Source of the DNA: Paraburkholderia fynbosensis | GTDB lineage: Bacteria > Pseudomonadota > Gammaproteobacteria > Burkholderiales > Burkholderiaceae | Reading direction: 5' to 3' | NCBI RefSeq assembly: GCF_902859935.1 | Contig: NZ_CADIKI010000019.1 | Location: forward strand, 1-64,000 | Length of the DNA: 64,000 nucleotides | Shown: positions 8,701 through 17,581 of the stretch, piece after piece | Layout: each line of letters starts with the position of its first letter | Numbering within the stretch: the first letter of the stretch is position 1 | Made by a program: the position numbers and the translations under genes | Notes under the pieces: model-generated | Database searches by the model: none | The model's input: only the letters and a program-made list of their open reading frames with translations | What the model was told of the DNA's origin: nothing

Positions 8701-9888
8701 GAAGGCGACGCGTTCCAGCGTCTCGCACGCATGCTCGACGGCAAGGTCGCGAACGGCGGTCCGAAGAAGCTCGCGAAGGGCACGAAGATCGAACAGGCTT
8801 ACCTGGAAGATCTCGACCACTACCACTGGTTCGACATCCGCCTCGCGGACGAAGAAGCAGCGGCGCAGCTCGAAGCGATCAAGAACTCGATCGAAGAAAA
8901 GCGTCACCAGTTCGATCTGGCGTTCGAAGAAAAGCGCAAGAAGCTCACGCAGGGCGACGAACTGCCGCCGGGCGTGCTGAAGATGGTCAAGGTGTACCTG
9001 GCCGTCAAGCGTCGTCTGCAGCCTGGCGACAAGATGGCCGGCCGTCACGGTAACAAGGGTGTGGTGTCGAAGATCGTTCCGATCGAAGATATGCCGTATA
9101 TGGCCGACGGCCGTCCGGCTGACGTCGTTCTGAACCCGCTCGGCGTGCCGTCGCGGATGAACGTGGGTCAGGTTCTCGAAGTACATCTGGGTTGGGCCGC
9201 GAAGGGTCTGGGCTGGCGTATCGGCGAAATGCTGCAGCGTCAGGCGAAGATTGCTGAACTGCGCGAATTCCTGACCAAGATCTACAACGAGTCGGGCCGT
9301 GCTGAAGAGCTGGACAGCTTCACCGACGACGAAATCGTCGAACTGGCAAAGAACCTGCGCGAAGGCGTGCCGTTTGCAACGCCGGTGTTCGACGGTGCGA
9401 CGGAAGAAGAAATGTCGCGCGCGCTGGATCTGGCATTCCCGGACGACATCGCGAAGAACCTCGGCATGACGCCGTCGAAGAATCAGGTTCGTCTGTACGA
9501 CGGCCGCACGGGCGAGATGTTCGAACGTACGGTGACGGTCGGCTACATGCACTACCTGAAGCTGCACCACTTGGTCGACGACAAGATGCACGCGCGTTCC
9601 ACGGGCCCGTACTCGCTCGTGACGCAGCAGCCGTTGGGCGGTAAGGCGCAGTTCGGTGGCCAGCGTTTCGGTGAAATGGAAGTGTGGGCGCTCGAAGCGT
9701 ACGGCGCATCGTACGTGCTGCAGGAAATGCTGACGGTGAAGTCGGACGACGTGACAGGCCGGACCAAGGTATACGAGAACCTGGTCAAGGGCGATCACGT
9801 GATCGATGCAGGCATGCCGGAATCCTTCAACGTGTTGGTGAAGGAAATCCGCTCGCTCGGTATCGACATCGACCTCGACCGCAACTAA
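5782..9888 (+). CDS. rpoB: DNA-directed RNA polymerase subunit beta
   Basis: The 1368-aa product is the beta subunit, forming one side of the RNA polymerase active centre and the rifampicin pocket. The start MQYSFTEKKRIRKSFAKR is typical of proteobacteria. The rifampicin cluster reads GSSQLSQFMDQTNPLSEI followed by THKRR and SALGPGGL, with the usual Asp, His and Ser residues present. Downstream, RPIVKMGD and KMAGRHGNKGV are conserved. The end is RSLGIDIDLDRN. rpoC follows after 21 bp with a GGAGAG site. Confidence 0.99.
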   Translation: MQYSFTEKKRIRKSFAKRPIVHQVPFLLATQLESFSTFLQADTSSTQRKPEGLQAAFTSVFPIVSHNGFARLEFVSYMLSPPAFNIKECQQRGLTYCSALRAKVRLVLLDKESPSKPVVKEVKEQEVYMGEIPLMTPTGSFVINGTERVIVSQLHRSPGVFFEHDKGKTHSSGKLLFSARIIPYRGSWLDFEFDPKDVLYFRVDRRRKMPVTILLKAIGLTPEQILANFFVFDNFTLMPEGAQMEFVPERLRGEVARFDISDRDGNVIVQKDKRINAKHIRDLDNAKTKFISVPEDYLLGRVLAKNVVDGDTGEVIANANDEITETVLEKLREAKIKDIQTLYTNDLDQGPYISSTLRIDETADKMAARIAIYRMMRPGEPPTEEAVEALFNRLFYSEDAYDLSKVGRMKFNRRVGRDEIVGPMTLQDDDILATIKILVELRNGKGEVDDIDHLGNRRVRCVGELAENQFRAGLVRVERAVKERLGQAESENLMPHDLINSKPISSAIREFFGSSQLSQFMDQTNPLSEITHKRRVSALGPGGLTRERAGFEVRDVHPTHYGRVCPIETPEGPNIGLINSLALYAHLNEYGFLETPYRKVVGSKVTDQIDYLSAIEEGRYVIAQANAAVAADGSLTDELVSSREAGETLMVTPDRIQYMDVAPSQIVSVAASLIPFLEHDDANRALMGSNMQRQAVPCLRPEKAVVGTGIERTVAVDSGTTVQAFRGGVVDYVDAGRIVIRVNDDEAVAGDVGVDIYNLIKYTRSNQNTNINQRPIVKMGDKVARGDVLADGASTDLGELALGQNMLIAFMPWNGYNFEDSILISEKVVADDRYTSIHIEELNVVARDTKLGPEEITRDISNLAEVQLGRLDESGIVYIGAEVEAGDVLVGKVTPKGETQLTPEEKLLRAIFGEKASDVKDTSLRVPSGMSGTVIDVQVFTREGIQRDKRAQQIIDDELKRYRLDLNDQLRIVEGDAFQRLARMLDGKVANGGPKKLAKGTKIEQAYLEDLDHYHWFDIRLADEEAAAQLEAIKNSIEEKRHQFDLAFEEKRKKLTQGDELPPGVLKMVKVYLAVKRRLQPGDKMAGRHGNKGVVSKIVPIEDMPYMADGRPADVVLNPLGVPSRMNVGQVLEVHLGWAAKGLGWRIGEMLQRQAKIAELREFLTKIYNESGRAEELDSFTDDEIVELAKNLREGVPFATPVFDGATEEEMSRALDLAFPDDIAKNLGMTPSKNQVRLYDGRTGEMFERTVTVGYMHYLKLHHLVDDKMHARSTGPYSLVTQQPLGGKAQFGGQRFGEMEVWALEAYGASYVLQEMLTVKSDDVTGRTKVYENLVKGDHVIDAGMPESFNVLVKEIRSLGIDIDLDRN

Positions 9889-9909
9889 TCGGACTACTGG
9901 AGAGAAGCG

Positions 9910-12900
9910 ATGAAAGCTTTGCTCGATCTATTCAAGCAAGTCCAACAACCTGAAGTTTTTGACGCGATCAAGATCGGTCTGGCCTCGCCGGACAAGATCC
10001 GTTCGTGGTCGTTCGGTGAAGTGAAGAAGCCGGAAACCATCAACTACCGGACGTTCAAGCCGGAGCGCGATGGTCTGTTCTGCGCGAAGATTTTTGGTCC
10101 GATCAAGGACTACGAATGCCTTTGCGGTAAGTACAAGCGCCTGAAGCACCGTGGCGTGATCTGCGAGAAGTGCGGCGTCGAAGTGACGCTGGCGAAGGTG
10201 CGTCGCGAACGGATGGGCCACATCGAACTGGCCTCGCCGGTCGCGCACATCTGGTTCCTGAAGTCGCTGCCGTCGCGTCTGGGCATGGTGCTCGACATGA
10301 CGCTGCGCGACATTGAACGCGTGCTGTACTTCGAAGCATATGTGGTGATCGATCCGGGCATGACGCCGCTGAAAGCGCGGCAGATCATGACCGAAGAGGA
10401 TTACTACAACAAGGTCGAAGAATACGGTGACGAATTCCGTGCCGAGATGGGCGCGGAAGGCGTTCGCGAGTTGCTGCGCGCGATCAACATCGACGAACAG
10501 GTCGAGATGCTCCGCACCGAACTCAAGAACACGGGTTCGGAAGCGAAGATCAAGAAGTACGCGAAGCGCCTGAAGGTGCTCGAGGCTTTCCAGCGTTCGG
10601 GCATCAAGCCTGACTGGATGGTGCTCGAAGTGCTGCCAGTGCTGCCGCCGGAACTTCGTCCGCTGGTGCCGCTGGATGGTGGCCGCTTCGCGACGTCGGA
10701 CCTGAACGACCTGTATCGCCGCGTGATCAACCGTAACAACCGGTTGAAGCGTCTGCTCGAGCTGAAGGCGCCTGAAATCATCGTCCGCAACGAAAAGCGG
10801 ATGCTGCAGGAAGCCGTCGATTCGCTGCTCGACAATGGCCGTCGCGGTAAGGCGATGACCGGCGCGAACAAGCGTCCGCTGAAGTCGCTCGCTGACATGA
10901 TCAAGGGTAAGGGGGGTCGTTTCCGTCAGAACTTGCTCGGTAAGCGCGTGGACTACTCGGGCCGTTCGGTGATCGTGGTCGGCCCGACGCTCAAGCTGCA
11001 TCAGTGCGGTCTGCCGAAGCTGATGGCGCTCGAACTGTTCAAGCCGTTCATCTTCAACAAGCTCGAAGTGATGGGTGTCGCTACCACCATCAAGGCTGCG
11101 AAGAAGGAAGTCGAGAACCAGACGCCGGTGGTGTGGGACATCCTGGAAGAGGTGATCCGCGAGCATCCGGTCATGCTGAACCGTGCGCCGACGCTGCACC
11201 GTCTTGGCATTCAGGCTTTCGAGCCGGTGCTGATCGAAGGGAAGGCAATCCAGCTGCACCCGCTCGTTTGCGCGGCGTTCAACGCCGACTTCGACGGTGA
11301 CCAGATGGCTGTTCACGTGCCGTTGTCGCTGGAAGCGCAGATGGAAGCGCGCACGCTGATGCTGGCGTCGAACAACGTCCTGTTCCCGGCCAACGGCGAT
11401 CCGTCGATCGTGCCGTCGCAGGATATCGTGCTCGGCCTGTACTACGCGACTCGCGAAGCCGTGAACGGCAAGGGCGAAGGCCTGACGTTCACGGGTGTCT
11501 CGGAAGCGCTGCGTGCATACGAGAACAAGGAAGTCGAGCTGGCCTCCCGCGTCAACGTGCGGATCACGGAAATGGTCCACAACGAAGACAAGTCGGAAGG
11601 CGCGCCGGCGTTCGTGCCGAAGATCTCGCTGTACGCGACGACCGTCGGCCGTGCAATCCTGTCGGAAATTTTGCCGCCGGGTCTGCCGTTCTCGGTGCTG
11701 AACAAGCCGCTGAAGAAGAAGGAAATCTCGCGTCTGATCAACACCGCATTCCGCAAGTGCGGTCTGCGCGAAACGGTGATTTTCGCCGACCAGTTGATGC
11801 AGTCGGGTTTCCGTCTGGCAACGCGCGCTGGTATCTCGATCTGCGTCGACGACATGCTTGTGCCGCCGCAGAAGGAAACCATCGTCGGCGACGCCGCGAA
11901 GAAGGTGAAGGAATACGACCGTCAGTACATGTCGGGTCTCGTCACGTCGCAAGAGCGCTACAACAACGTGGTCGACATCTGGTCGGCAACGTCGGAAGCG
12001 GTCGGCAAGGCGATGATGGAACAGCTGTCGACGGAACCGGTCACGGACCGAGACGGCAACGAAACGCGTCAGGAATCGTTCAACTCCATCTACATGATGG
12101 CGGACTCGGGTGCTCGTGGCTCGGCAGTTCAGATTCGTCAGCTGGCCGGTATGCGTGGCCTGATGGCGAAGCCGGACGGCTCGATCATCGAGACGCCGAT
12201 TACGGCGAACTTCCGTGAAGGCCTGAACGTGTTGCAGTACTTCATCTCGACCCACGGTGCGCGTAAGGGTCTGGCTGATACGGCACTGAAGACGGCGAAC
12301 TCGGGTTACCTGACGCGACGTCTGGTCGACGTGACGCAGGATCTCGTGGTGGTCGAGGACGATTGCGGTACGTCCAACGGCGTCGCGATGAAGGCGTTGG
12401 TCGAAGGCGGTGAAGTCGTCGAAGCGCTGCGTGACCGTATTCTCGGTCGCGTGACGGTGGCTGACGTCGTCAATCCGGAATCGCAGGAAACGCTGTACGA
12501 AACGGGCACGCTGCTCGACGAAGACGCGGTCGAAGAAATCGAACGCCTCGGCATCGACGAAGTGCGCGTGCGTACGCCGCTGACTTGCGAAACGCGTTAC
12601 GGTCTGTGCGCAGCCTGCTACGGCCGCGACCTGGGCCGCGGCTCGTCGGTTAACGTCGGTGAAGCAGTCGGCGTGATCGCGGCGCAGTCGATCGGTGAAC
12701 CGGGCACGCAGCTCACGATGCGTACGTTCCACATCGGTGGTGCGGCATCGCGTGCGGCAGTGGCTTCGTCGGTCGAAGCGAAGTCGAACGGTACGGTGCG
12801 TTTCACGGCGACGATGCGTTACGTTACCAACGCGAAGGGCGAGCAGATCGTCATCTCGCGTTCGGGCGAAGCGATGATCACCGACGACCACGGTCGCGAG

Positions 12901-14148
12901 CGCGAACGTCACAAGGTGCCGTACGGCGCGACGCTGTTGCAACTGGACGGCGCGCAGATCAAGGCCGGCACGCAACTGGCGACGTGGGATCCGATGACGC
13001 GTCCGATCATCACCGAGTACGGTGGCACGGTGAAGTTCGAAAACGTCGAAGAAGGCGTGACCGTTGCGAAGCAGATCGACGATGTGACGGGTCTGTCCAC
13101 GCTGGTCGTGATCGACGTGAAGCGTCGCGGTTCGCAAGCCTCGAAGACGGTGCGTCCGCAGGTCAAACTGCTCGATGCGAGCGGCGAAGAAGTCAAGATC
13201 CCGAACACCGAGCACTCGGTGCAGATCGGCTTCCAGGTCGGCGCTCTGATCACCGTGAAGGATGGTCAGCAAGTGCAGGTGGGCGAAGTGCTCGCACGTA
13301 TCCCGACCGAATCGCAGAAGACGCGTGACATTACCGGCGGTCTGCCGCGTGTGGCGGAACTGTTCGAAGCACGTTCGCCGAAGGACGCAGGTATCCTGGC
13401 GGAAGTCACGGGTACGACGTCGTTCGGTAAGGACACGAAGGGCAAGCAGCGTCTAGTGATCACGGACCTCGAGGGCAACCAGCACGAATTCCTGATCGCG
13501 AAGGAAAAGCAGGTTCTGGTGCACGATGGTCAAGTCGTCAACAAGGGCGAAATGATCGTCGACGGGCCGGCGGATCCGCACGACATCCTGCGTTTGCAGG
13601 GCGTCGAAGCGCTGTCGCGTTACATCGTGGACGAAGTGCAGGACGTGTACCGTCTGCAAGGCGTGAAGATCAACGACAAGCACATCGAAGTGATTGTTCG
13701 TCAGATGCTGCGCCGCGTGCAGATTACGGACAACGGTGATACGCGTTTCATCCCGGGCGAACAGGTCGAGCGGTCGGATATGCTCGACGAAAACGACCGT
13801 ATGATCGCGGAAGACAAGCGTCCGGCAACGTACGAAAACGTGTTGCTCGGTATCACGAAGGCGTCGCTGTCGACCGATTCGTTCATCTCCGCGGCGTCGT
13901 TCCAGGAAACGACTCGCGTGCTGACCGAAGCGGCGATCATGGGCAAGCGCGACGATCTGCGTGGTCTGAAGGAAAACGTGATCGTCGGCCGCCTGATTCC
14001 GGCCGGTACGGGTCTCGCGTTCCACAAGGCGCGCAAGAGCAAGGAACTGTCCGACCGCGAGCGTTTCGATCAGATCGCAGCGGAAGAGTCGTTCGAATTC
14101 GGTACGCCGGAAACGCCGGCCGCCGAACAGCAGCACTCAGGCGAGTAA
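9910..14148 (+). CDS. rpoC: DNA-directed RNA polymerase subunit beta'
   Basis: The 1412-aa product is the catalytic beta' subunit. The N-terminal zinc site is visible as CLCGKYKRLKHRGVICEKCG. The Mg-binding active-site loop NADFDGDQMAVHVPLS is intact near residues 458-473. The trigger-loop and bridge-helix region carries ARGSAVQIRQLAGMRGLMAKP, and the second zinc site has CETRYGLCAACYGRDLG. The gene is followed 38 bp later by a strong terminator, ending the rpoBC transcript. Confidence 0.99.
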   Translation: MKALLDLFKQVQQPEVFDAIKIGLASPDKIRSWSFGEVKKPETINYRTFKPERDGLFCAKIFGPIKDYECLCGKYKRLKHRGVICEKCGVEVTLAKVRRERMGHIELASPVAHIWFLKSLPSRLGMVLDMTLRDIERVLYFEAYVVIDPGMTPLKARQIMTEEDYYNKVEEYGDEFRAEMGAEGVRELLRAINIDEQVEMLRTELKNTGSEAKIKKYAKRLKVLEAFQRSGIKPDWMVLEVLPVLPPELRPLVPLDGGRFATSDLNDLYRRVINRNNRLKRLLELKAPEIIVRNEKRMLQEAVDSLLDNGRRGKAMTGANKRPLKSLADMIKGKGGRFRQNLLGKRVDYSGRSVIVVGPTLKLHQCGLPKLMALELFKPFIFNKLEVMGVATTIKAAKKEVENQTPVVWDILEEVIREHPVMLNRAPTLHRLGIQAFEPVLIEGKAIQLHPLVCAAFNADFDGDQMAVHVPLSLEAQMEARTLMLASNNVLFPANGDPSIVPSQDIVLGLYYATREAVNGKGEGLTFTGVSEALRAYENKEVELASRVNVRITEMVHNEDKSEGAPAFVPKISLYATTVGRAILSEILPPGLPFSVLNKPLKKKEISRLINTAFRKCGLRETVIFADQLMQSGFRLATRAGISICVDDMLVPPQKETIVGDAAKKVKEYDRQYMSGLVTSQERYNNVVDIWSATSEAVGKAMMEQLSTEPVTDRDGNETRQESFNSIYMMADSGARGSAVQIRQLAGMRGLMAKPDGSIIETPITANFREGLNVLQYFISTHGARKGLADTALKTANSGYLTRRLVDVTQDLVVVEDDCGTSNGVAMKALVEGGEVVEALRDRILGRVTVADVVNPESQETLYETGTLLDEDAVEEIERLGIDEVRVRTPLTCETRYGLCAACYGRDLGRGSSVNVGEAVGVIAAQSIGEPGTQLTMRTFHIGGAASRAAVASSVEAKSNGTVRFTATMRYVTNAKGEQIVISRSGEAMITDDHGRERERHKVPYGATLLQLDGAQIKAGTQLATWDPMTRPIITEYGGTVKFENVEEGVTVAKQIDDVTGLSTLVVIDVKRRGSQASKTVRPQVKLLDASGEEVKIPNTEHSVQIGFQVGALITVKDGQQVQVGEVLARIPTESQKTRDITGGLPRVAELFEARSPKDAGILAEVTGTTSFGKDTKGKQRLVITDLEGNQHEFLIAKEKQVLVHDGQVVNKGEMIVDGPADPHDILRLQGVEALSRYIVDEVQDVYRLQGVKINDKHIEVIVRQMLRRVQITDNGDTRFIPGEQVERSDMLDENDRMIAEDKRPATYENVLLGITKASLSTDSFISAASFQETTRVLTEAAIMGKRDDLRGLKENVIVGRLIPAGTGLAFHKARKSKELSDRERFDQIAAEESFEFGTPETPAAEQQHSGE

Positions 14149-14186
14149 GTCCCGGCGGCGCAAGCCGCCCGGGGCCCTAGCCAGCG

Positions 14187-14220
14187 AAGCCGCTCAGTTT
14201 CGACTGAGCGGCTTTTTTTT
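14187..14220 (+). terminator. rpoC intrinsic terminator
   Basis: A 12-bp stem AAGCCGCTCAGT/ACTGAGCGGCTT with a TTCG tetraloop is followed by a run of T up to 14220. It is a textbook intrinsic terminator for the rpoBC operon. Confidence 0.93.
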
Positions 14221-14349
14221 ATGCGCCTCTCTTTTACGCGCTTGTGTCGATTCGTAGGCCGAATGGCTAAGGTTGTCGCAAAGCGCGGGCGCAGCACGAA
14301 TGCGTTGGTAAAATTCGTGTCACCGGCTTTTGCTGCTTCTCTCAAATTC

Positions 14350-16197
14350 ATGTCCCGTCCGCTCGAAATCCTCAACGAAGTCTTCGGTTATCCCGCGTTC
14401 AGAGGGCAGCAGGGCGAAATTGTCGAGCACGTCGCCGGCGGCGGCGACTGCCTCGTGCTGATGCCGACGGGCGGCGGCAAGTCGCTGTGTTATCAGATTC
14501 CGTCGCTGGTACGGCGCGAAGGCGGCTTCGGCACGGGGATCGTCGTGTCGCCACTGATCGCGCTGATGCAGGATCAGGTGGCCGCGCTAACCGAAGTCGG
14601 TGTGCGCGCCGCGTATCTGAACTCGACGCTGTCGAGCGCCGAGGCGATGGCCACCGAGCGCGCGCTGCGCGACGGCGAGATCGACCTGCTTTACGTCGCG
14701 CCGGAACGCCTGATGACGCCGCGCTTTCAGGAGTTACTTGAGCGCACGCGTATCGGTCTGTTCGCAATCGACGAAGCGCATTGCGTATCGCAGTGGGGGC
14801 ACGATTTCCGCCCCGAATATATTCAGTTGTCGGTGCTGCACGAGCGCTTCCCGAACGTGCCGCGGATCGCGCTCACTGCGACCGCGGACGCGATCACGCG
14901 CGACGAAATCATCCACCGTCTGGCGCTCGATGACGCGCGCATCTTCGTGTCGAGCTTCGACCGGCCGAACATCCGCTATCGCATCGTCGAAAAAGACAAT
15001 GCGCGCACGCAATTGCTGGACTTCATCCGCGCCGAACATTCGAAGCCGGACGGCACCACTGACGCCGGTGTGGTCTATTGCCTGTCGCGCCGGAAGGTTG
15101 AAGAAACAGCGGAGTGGCTGAAAGAAAAAGGCATGCGCGCGCTGCCGTATCACGCCGGCATGGAGTTCGAGATTCGCCAGAAGCATCAGGAGATGTTCCA
15201 GCGCGAGGAGGGCATCGTGATGTGCGCGACGATCGCGTTCGGCATGGGCATCGACAAACCGGACGTCCGGTTCGTGGCGCACTTGGATTTGCCGAAGAGT
15301 GTCGAAGGTTATTACCAGGAAACCGGCCGGGCCGGTCGCGACGGCATGCCGGCGAACGCATGGATGGCCTACGGTCTCGGCGACGTCGTACAGCAACGCA
15401 AGATGATCGACGAATCCGATGCCGACGACGCCCACAAGCGCGTTCAAACCGGCAAGCTCGACGCGCTGCTCGGTTTGTGCGAGGCGGCGACCTGCCGGCG
15501 TGTCCGGCTGCTCGCTTACTTTGGCGAAACCAGCAAGCCGTGCGGGAACTGCGACAACTGTCTCGAACCGCCCGCAACCTGGGATGCGACGCGCGAGGCG
15601 CAGATGGCGCTGTCCTGTGTGTTCCGGGCGCAGCGCGCGAGCGGCTTTCATTTTGGCGCCGGGCATCTGATCGACATCCTGCGCGGCAATCGCAGCGAGA
15701 AGATCATGCAGCGCGGCCACGAAAAGCTCACCACGTTCGGCATCGGCGCGGTGCTTGGCGAGCCGGAGTGGCGCGCAGTGTTTCGCCAGCTGGTGGCGTT
15801 CGGCTATCTGACGGTCGATCACGAAGGTTTTGGTTCGCTGGTGCTGACCGAAGCAAGCAAGCCGGTGCTCAAGGGCGAGCAGAACGTGACGATGCGCCGC
15901 TATGTGAAACCGACCCGTACGCGCCAGTCGTCCGGACGCACCAGCGAGCGTGCCGATCCGACGATCGGCATGGGGCCGCGCGAACGCGCCCGCTGGGAGC
16001 GTTTGCGCACGTGGCGCACCGAAACGGCGAAAAGCGACGGCGTGCCGGCTTATGTGATCTTCCACGATGCGACGCTGGCGGAAATTGCCCGTAACGGCCC
16101 CGGTTCCATTGAGGATTTGCGCGGTATTCCGGGCATGGGCGCCCGTAAACTCGACCGTTTCGGCGACGAGTTGTTGGAAGTCGTTGCCGCCGATTGA
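14350..16197 (+). CDS. recQ: ATP-dependent DNA helicase RecQ
   Basis: The 615-aa product is RecQ, a 3'-5' helicase acting in RecF-pathway recombination and fork repair. Walker A MPTGGGKSLCYQIPSL lies near residue 42, the DEAH box (IDEAHCVSQWGHDFRP) near 141 and motif VI QETGRAGRDG near 320. The zinc site (TC, then PCGNCDNC) is at about 382-404. Winged-helix and C-terminal HRDC (GIPGMGARKLDRFGDELL) domains follow. ATG 14350 is chosen; an in-frame ATG at 14221 lies directly on the rpoC terminator T run and adds 43 unlike residues. Confidence 0.95.
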   Translation: MSRPLEILNEVFGYPAFRGQQGEIVEHVAGGGDCLVLMPTGGGKSLCYQIPSLVRREGGFGTGIVVSPLIALMQDQVAALTEVGVRAAYLNSTLSSAEAMATERALRDGEIDLLYVAPERLMTPRFQELLERTRIGLFAIDEAHCVSQWGHDFRPEYIQLSVLHERFPNVPRIALTATADAITRDEIIHRLALDDARIFVSSFDRPNIRYRIVEKDNARTQLLDFIRAEHSKPDGTTDAGVVYCLSRRKVEETAEWLKEKGMRALPYHAGMEFEIRQKHQEMFQREEGIVMCATIAFGMGIDKPDVRFVAHLDLPKSVEGYYQETGRAGRDGMPANAWMAYGLGDVVQQRKMIDESDADDAHKRVQTGKLDALLGLCEAATCRRVRLLAYFGETSKPCGNCDNCLEPPATWDATREAQMALSCVFRAQRASGFHFGAGHLIDILRGNRSEKIMQRGHEKLTTFGIGAVLGEPEWRAVFRQLVAFGYLTVDHEGFGSLVLTEASKPVLKGEQNVTMRRYVKPTRTRQSSGRTSERADPTIGMGPRERARWERLRTWRTETAKSDGVPAYVIFHDATLAEIARNGPGSIEDLRGIPGMGARKLDRFGDELLEVVAAD

Positions 16198-16250
16198 GCG
16201 TTCCGTCAATGCGACGGAAGGTCGACAGGGGTGCGAAACATCGCAACCTG

Positions 16251-16280
16251 TTGACTCCCTTAGTATTTTCGGAATATTAT
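16251..16280 (+). promoter_or_regulatory. Promoter of the str operon
   Basis: TTGACT (16251-16256) and TATTAT (16275-16280) are separated by 18 bp, about 130 bp before rpsL and just after recQ. The region is AT-rich compared with its surroundings. The -10 lies in an imperfect 7-bp inverted repeat (TAGTATT/AATATTA) with a TTCGG loop. Confidence 0.65.
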
Positions 16281-16418
16281 GCTAGGTTCCGGTTCTTGGA
16301 GTGCCTGCGCGCGAAGCCAATTCACGCACTGACAGCCCATCCGGAAGTTCGATGCGCAATCGTTTCTGCTTTGCCCGGAAACAGATGCGTCGATTTTGTT
16401 CAATTTCAGGAATAAACA

Positions 16419-16799
16419 ATGCCAACCATCAATCAACTGGTTCGCAAAGGCCGCGCGTCGGAAACGACGAAGAGCAAGAGCCCGGCTTTGCAGGACTGCC
16501 CCCAGCGTCGCGGTGTGTGCACCCGTGTGTACACCACGACGCCGAAGAAGCCTAACTCGGCACTGCGTAAGGTTGCCAAGGTTCGTCTGACGAACGGCTT
16601 CGAAGTTATTTCGTACATCGGTGGTGAAGGCCACAACCTGCAGGAACACTCGGTCGTGCTGATTCGCGGCGGCCGTGTGAAGGACTTGCCGGGTGTGCGT
16701 TACCACATGGTTCGCGGCTCGCTGGATACCCAGGGCGTCAAGGATCGTAAGCAGGCTCGCTCGAAGTACGGTGCGAAGCGTGCCAAGGCTGGCAAGTAA
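16419..16799 (+). CDS. rpsL: 30S ribosomal protein S12
   Basis: The 126-aa product is S12, which lines the decoding site and affects accuracy. It starts MPTINQLVRKGR and carries the loop TTTPKKPNSALRKVAKVRL, where streptomycin resistance changes occur in other species; the lysines here look wild type. The second loop GGRVKDLPGVRYH is also intact. It is the first gene of the str operon. Confidence 0.98.
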   Translation: MPTINQLVRKGRASETTKSKSPALQDCPQRRGVCTRVYTTTPKKPNSALRKVAKVRLTNGFEVISYIGGEGHNLQEHSVVLIRGGRVKDLPGVRYHMVRGSLDTQGVKDRKQARSKYGAKRAKAGK

Positions 16800-16977
16800 T
16801 CTAGCCGGTTTAGTAGTTTCAGGTCGCCTGCAAAGGCGGTAATAGCGGTGGTGCCGGAATCGCCGGTGCTGTCGAGTAAGTGGTCACCCGACCGGGCTGG
16901 TAAGTCTTGAAGATGAATCGGGTTAGTTGGTGGCCGCGGGGCTGAGTAGCTCCAACTGAAAAGTTAAAGGAAGAAAC
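16800..16977 (+). promoter_or_regulatory. rpsL-rpsG spacer, possible S7 operator
   Basis: A 178-bp gene-free spacer separates rpsL and rpsG inside an otherwise tight operon. In E. coli the shorter rpsL-rpsG spacer is the mRNA site where S7 represses its own operon. The same role is plausible here from position only; I did not recognise the S7-binding structure. A GGAAGAAAC site ends just before the rpsG ATG. Confidence 0.35.
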
Positions 16978-17448
16978 ATGCCGCGTCGTCGCGAAGTCCC
17001 CAAGCGGGAAGTGTTGCCGGATCCGAAGTTCGGTAACGTTGATGTAGCTAAGTTCATGAACGTGCTGATGTTGTCCGGCAAGAAGTCGGTTGCTGAACGC
17101 ATCGTGTACGGCGCTTTCGAACAGATCCAGACCAAGGGTGGCAAGGACCCGCTGGAAGTGTTCACGGTAGCGCTCAACAACGTCAAGCCGGTGGTCGAAG
17201 TCAAGAGCCGCCGCGTTGGTGGTGCGAACTATCAGGTTCCGGTCGAAGTGCGCCCGTCGCGTCGTATGGCATTGGCGATGCGTTGGCTGCGTGAAGCCGC
17301 GAAGAAGCGCAGCGAGAAGTCGATGGCCCTGCGTCTGGCAGGTGAACTCTCCGAAGCGGCCGAAGGCCGTGGCGGCGCAATGAAGAAGCGCGACGAAGTT
17401 CACCGGATGGCAGAAGCCAACAAGGCGTTCTCGCACTTCCGTTTCTAA
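16978..17448 (+). CDS. rpsG: 30S ribosomal protein S7
   Basis: The 156-aa product is S7, which nucleates assembly of the 30S head and touches E-site tRNA. It starts MPRRREVPKREVLPDPKFGN, and has the conserved LNNVKPVVEVKSRRVGGANY region and the helix with KKRDEVHRMAEANKAFSHFRF at the end. A purine-rich GGAAGAAAC site precedes the ATG. It is second in the str operon. Confidence 0.98.
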   Translation: MPRRREVPKREVLPDPKFGNVDVAKFMNVLMLSGKKSVAERIVYGAFEQIQTKGGKDPLEVFTVALNNVKPVVEVKSRRVGGANYQVPVEVRPSRRMALAMRWLREAAKKRSEKSMALRLAGELSEAAEGRGGAMKKRDEVHRMAEANKAFSHFRF

Positions 17449-17490
17449 GCTTCCCGAACCCGGGTTTAGCGGAAAAACGGAAAGAAATTC

Positions 17491-17522
17491 CGGGCGGGTG
17501 CGCTTACAAAGCGCCTCGCCCG
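17491..17522 (+). other. GC-rich hairpin in the rpsG-fusA spacer
   Basis: CGGGCGGGTGCGCT and AGCGCCTCGCCCG can pair with one bulge and wobble pairs around a short loop, followed by TTTGTGTT. It may attenuate fusA-tuf or stabilise the upstream mRNA. The T run is interrupted, so full termination is doubtful. Confidence 0.45.
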
Positions 17523-17581
17523 TTTGTGTTACAGCGCGATGGGTATTTTCTCGCATCGCGTCATCCCAATAGAGGATCAAA

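Noticed and set aside
9928..13272. An open frame of more than 1100 codons on the minus strand opposite rpoC
   Set aside because: It mirrors rpoC codon by codon, is dominated by Arg, His, Asp and Val, has no ribosome-binding site and matches no family I know. Long antisense frames are common opposite GC-rich, codon-biased genes.
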